Origin: Lyophyllum atratum
Lineage: Eukaryota > Basidiomycota > Agaricomycetes > Agaricales > Lyophyllaceae
Reading direction: 5' to 3'
NCBI GenBank assembly: GCA_014905825.1
Contig: JACGCN010000001.1
Location: 3,906,001-3,970,000 of the forward strand
Length of the DNA: 64,000 bases
Position 1 is the first letter of the stretch, and each line of letters opens with the position of its first letter. Below, in pieces: positions 61,401 to 64,000 of the stretch. Position numbers and translations under genes: made by a program. The notes under the pieces were generated by a model. The model was given only the letters and a program-made list of their open reading frames with translations. It was not told the origin of the DNA and did not search any database.

Positions 61401-61593
61401 TCAGACGCATCGTAAGAGTAATAGGATCACAGACCTCCCACATATACCCATATAGCGTGGGCGGTATGGCATGAGACACGTTTGCGGTGAGGCGCAGGTT
61501 GAGGGCATTCGGAGCGACGATGGTACTTTGCACATCAGGAAGCAAACAGCAGATGATCGATATCACAGCGCTCAGCCGCGAAAGAGATCGCAT
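58475..61593 (-). CDS. GH51 alpha-L-arabinofuranosidase, secreted
   Basis: About 640 aa from roughly 20 exons. A signal peptide (MRSLSRLSAVISIICCLLP) precedes the family N-terminus LYGYMWEDINHSGDGGLYAE, then a carbohydrate-binding-like beta domain (GYWGIKIQEGWTYKGSFYAK). The TIM barrel contains WRFPGGNN, the acid/base motif EIGNEDQ, and the nucleophile motif FFVGEYA. The C-terminal beta domain ends with TVITLHTPSL. The enzyme removes arabinose from arabinoxylan or arabinan. Exons of 14 (61369-61356), 13 (60133-60121), 12 (59409-59398) and 10 nt (59144-59135) are required for frame and family motifs. One intron (59799-59750) appears to be GC-AG. It is divergent from the DUF5695-like gene. Confidence 0.9.
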
Positions 61594-62384
61594 GATGTGA
61601 AAATACAGTCTGGACTCGAGGAATACTTCTTTTTAAGCATAATAACAAGACATGACGGGCCGTTGGAGAATTGTTCACATGGCGGGCCGACGATGCTTCT
61701 CCACTCACACCATCGACATGCAGCGACACGGAAAAACCTACACCCAGAGAGCAACAAGAAGGGGTGATGGGCCGACCAATATCCATCTTACGGGTGAATC
61801 CACGAGGCTAACGCATCTATCTGGATGTGTGGCAGCCAAGGGGGGCTTCGATGTCGCGTTCCCGAAAAATTTTCGGTTATATGAGGGAAGGAGAAGTGAT
61901 GGATTAAACAGAGACTTCTTATTGTTGTCGCGCATATCGAACGTCGAGATTGCCTGGCCAGTGTGCATTGTGTAAAAACGGGCAGGGCGCCTGAGCGCAA
62001 AAGACGCCTCCCTTTCAACACAACCCGACTTTCCCACGCATCCAACGTGGTTCTTGCGATGGGCTCGCCGGTTCTATCATCAATGATCATGACCTCCGAC
62101 CTCGATATTTGCACTATGGCTGCCACTCCGATGATATCACGGCGAAATGGACCCATGATATCCCCAACAGTTGACTTTTTTTAACTTGGTTATGGAGTAT
62201 GCTTACCTCGAGCGGTCCGGAGCCATATGAAAGAACGTCATGGCTCATGGGAATGCACGGAACTCAGAGCTTCTGCGTGAGGGAGAAGGGCCGATTCACT
62301 TATGAACCACCCGGATCCTCGATATTTGATCATATAAGGCCAAGTTCCTATAGTCATAGCCCTGGTTCCTCATTCTGGCCCACT
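61594..62384. promoter_or_regulatory. Shared divergent region, GH51 and DUF5695-like genes
   Basis: 791 bp between the two start codons. TATAAG at 62333-62338 lies about 50 bp before the rightward ATG. The 12-mer CCTCGATATTTG occurs near 62099 and again near 62317. A 122-codon minus-strand frame (62156-61788) is open but has no motif. The arrangement would allow common control of two secreted carbohydrate genes. Confidence 0.45.
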
Positions 62385-64000
62385 ATGAGGCTTCTTTCTC
62401 ATCCAATGGCTTGGATATTTTGTATCTCAATGGCGAGTCTTGTATCGGCGCAGCTTGGGTTGCCTAACGGCCTCCTACCATTTACTACGCCGACGTTCTC
62501 GCTTCAGCTTGTTAAGGATTCGCAGACCCTATATTCGCTCAAACCGGCCGGCTCGTCGTTTGATTTTATACCAGGTGATAAAATGACCCAGCGACAGAAT
62601 AACGGTCAATATCATCTGGGAGATATAACATTCAGAGCTCGCAAGGTTGGCTCCACAGCGTGGGTCAGTGGTGACTCTTCCACCGCTAGACGCCCTGTTA
62701 CTGCTCTTGCGGTTTCTGGAACGACACTTGCAGCGGCAAACCTTGCCCCTACTCTACCCTCGACATCGCTTCTAAGCATTACGCGTCGTTGGGTTCTCCA
62801 AAACAACGTGCTTCAACTGTTATTTGACGTTACCAACTCCCAGACGACCGCAGTCGAGATTGGGGCGCTTGGGATCCCACTCGAGTTCAACAATGTAGGA
62901 CTTGTCATATCCGTCGTCGATACACCATCTGACGCTGCCATGATTTTTCCAGATTTTTACTGACCGTACGGCGGCGCAAACAAACGAAGCTTGTAGCTTG
63001 TTCGATCCATACCCCGGTCAAGATGCGGGATACGTTCAAGTGGCGCCTCTTCTCGGTACTCTCCGCCCCCTCGTAGTGCTGCCTGTCGGCAAATCGCCGC
63101 TTGAAGGATGGAGATTCCTCCCAGAATCTACATCTTCCACGCCATTCTACCAATCGCAGACATTCGAAGGTTTATACGAATGGCAATTTCATACCTTGGC
63201 ATACGCACAGAACGAATGGTCGAAGGTTACCCCATGGAACGCTGCGACGTCGGTCACTCTCCAGGCCGGCCAGAGCCGCACTTATGGCGTTCAGTTCCTC
63301 CTTGCCTCTTCCATCCGCGACGTCGATCGCACGGTCAGGAGCGCCAATCGCCCTGTTGCAGTGGGAGTTCCTGGATACATCCTTCCCACCGACCAAGTCG
63401 GCAAGCTGTTCTTGAATTATTCGTCCTTGGTGCAGTCTGTCGAAGTCAGCCCTGCTGGCGCACTGACTTGGGCTACTAATTCCGATGCGAAGACCGCTGG
63501 TTGGGTGGGATACTCCATCACTGGCCACACGTGGGGCCGTTCCCGTCTCTCCATCACATACGCAGACGGCACACTGCAGACCGTTCACTATTACGTTACC
63601 AAAGCCGCCACACAGGCAGTACGCGACTTGGGAAATTTCTTAACCACTTCTCAGTGGTTCAACTCCACAACCGACCCGTTCCATAGATCGCCATCTGTGA
63701 TCAGTTACGACCGAGAGGTGAACGCAGTGGTCAAGGATGATCCGAGAGCATGGATTCCAGGCTTGAGTGACGAAGCTGGCGCGGGGTCCTGGCTAGCTGC
63801 GACGATGAAACAATATGCCCAGCCCAATGCAGTGGAAGTTGCAAAGTTAGAACAATTTGCGACGAAGGTCTTGAAGGGATCGATTCAGAATTCCGATGGT
63901 GAGATACGTCATATTTTAGCTGCTGAATTTTTGTTAATCACGTCGTTTTAGGAAGTGTGAAGAAAGTAGGCGTCTGGCTATTTTTGTCGTGGAAAGTATC
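62385..64000 (+). CDS. Secreted DUF5695-like protein, cut by the window end
   Basis: Exons 62385-62894, 62953-63898 and from 63952 to beyond the window. The signal peptide is MRLLSHPMAWIFCISMASLVSAQ. The mature part begins with beta-strand-rich sequence (FSLQLVKDSQTLYSLKPAG, YHLGDITFRAR, TRRWVLQNNVLQLLFDVTN) followed by GQDAGYVQVAPLLGTLRPLV. After about 400 residues it enters a helical part (WFNSTTDPFHRSPSVISYDRE, DEAGAGSWLAATMKQYAQPN). This layout, a beta sandwich then an alpha/alpha-type barrel, recalls polysaccharide-active enzymes. I recognise it with moderate certainty as a DUF5695 protein, whose activity is not established. Only the first about 500 codons are here; the third exon stays in frame to the edge. 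Confidence 0.72.

Noticed and set aside
61788..62156. 122-codon minus-strand frame with a protein-like start (FRRDIIGVAAIVQISRSEV)
   Set aside because: It lies in the divergent promoter; the later part loses protein-like character and no splice partner was found.

Overview
The window is nuclear DNA from a filamentous basidiomycete, most likely an Agaricomycete. The evidence is: short introns (mostly 45-70 nt, GT-AG, often with a CTAAC-type branch site), many introns and very small exons per gene, a tRNA-Ser with an 11-nt intron, multi-pass membrane proteins of a type common in mushrooms, and a fungal gene set (AP-3 delta, KOG1, dynactin p150, DASH Ask1, GCK-III kinase). Nothing prokaryotic, no CRISPR, no rRNA and no intact transposon was seen. 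Coding models were built by joining exons so that reading frame, splice sites and family motifs agree.

Layout. 1.7-4.9 kb: two tandem paralogues of a seven-membrane-segment protein (+) with the same exon plan. 6.3-8.0 kb: an acidic nuclear-type protein (+) facing a pyridoxamine-5'-phosphate-oxidase-like FMN protein (-). 9.9-10.8 kb: a homeodomain transcription factor (+). 11.4-14.7 kb: a GRAM-VASt sterol-transfer protein (-). 15.0-17.6 kb: a Baeyer-Villiger-type flavin monooxygenase (-, 16 exons). 17.6-20.4 kb is largely gene-poor. 20.4-23.6 kb: AP-3 delta adaptin (+), convergent with a STE20/GCK-III kinase (-). 26.5-27.3 kb: a single-pass membrane protein (-). 27.3-29.4 kb has only conflicting ORFs. 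29.4-31.3 kb: a cation diffusion facilitator with twin DxxxD motifs (-). 32.5-33.6 kb: a secreted Pro/Ala-rich protein (+). 33.9-36.0 kb: a type II membrane glycosyltransferase (+). 36.9-38.2 kb: a zinc-independent MDR oxidoreductase (+). 38.4-41.5 kb: the biotin-carrying subunit of 3-methylcrotonyl-CoA carboxylase (+). 41.7-43.2 kb: tRNA-dihydrouridine synthase 2 (-). 43.7-48.9 kb: KOG1/raptor (-), head to head with dynactin p150-Glued at 49.2-53.9 kb (+). 54.1 kb: tRNA-Ser(CGA). 54.4-56.5 kb: DASH Ask1 (-). 56.8-64 kb: a run of secreted carbohydrate-related genes, namely an SGNH-fold protein (-), a GH51 alpha-L-arabinofuranosidase (-) and, divergent from it, a DUF5695-like secreted protein (+) cut by the window edge.

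Most of the central genes are housekeeping and not functionally linked: vesicle sorting, growth signalling, microtubule motor and kinetochore functions, leucine catabolism, tRNA modification. The last 7 kb is the most niche-related part and looks like a small plant-cell-wall or polysaccharide locus. The most unusual signals are structural: predicted micro-exons of 7-14 nt in at least four genes (one carries the catalytic nucleophile of the GH51 enzyme), a likely GC-AG intron beside the GH51 acid/base motif, a start codon that forms a coding exon by itself in the kinase gene, an SGNH protein that lacks the expected catalytic residues, and a 70-bp duplication with an inverted 17-bp arm at the 3' end of that SGNH gene.
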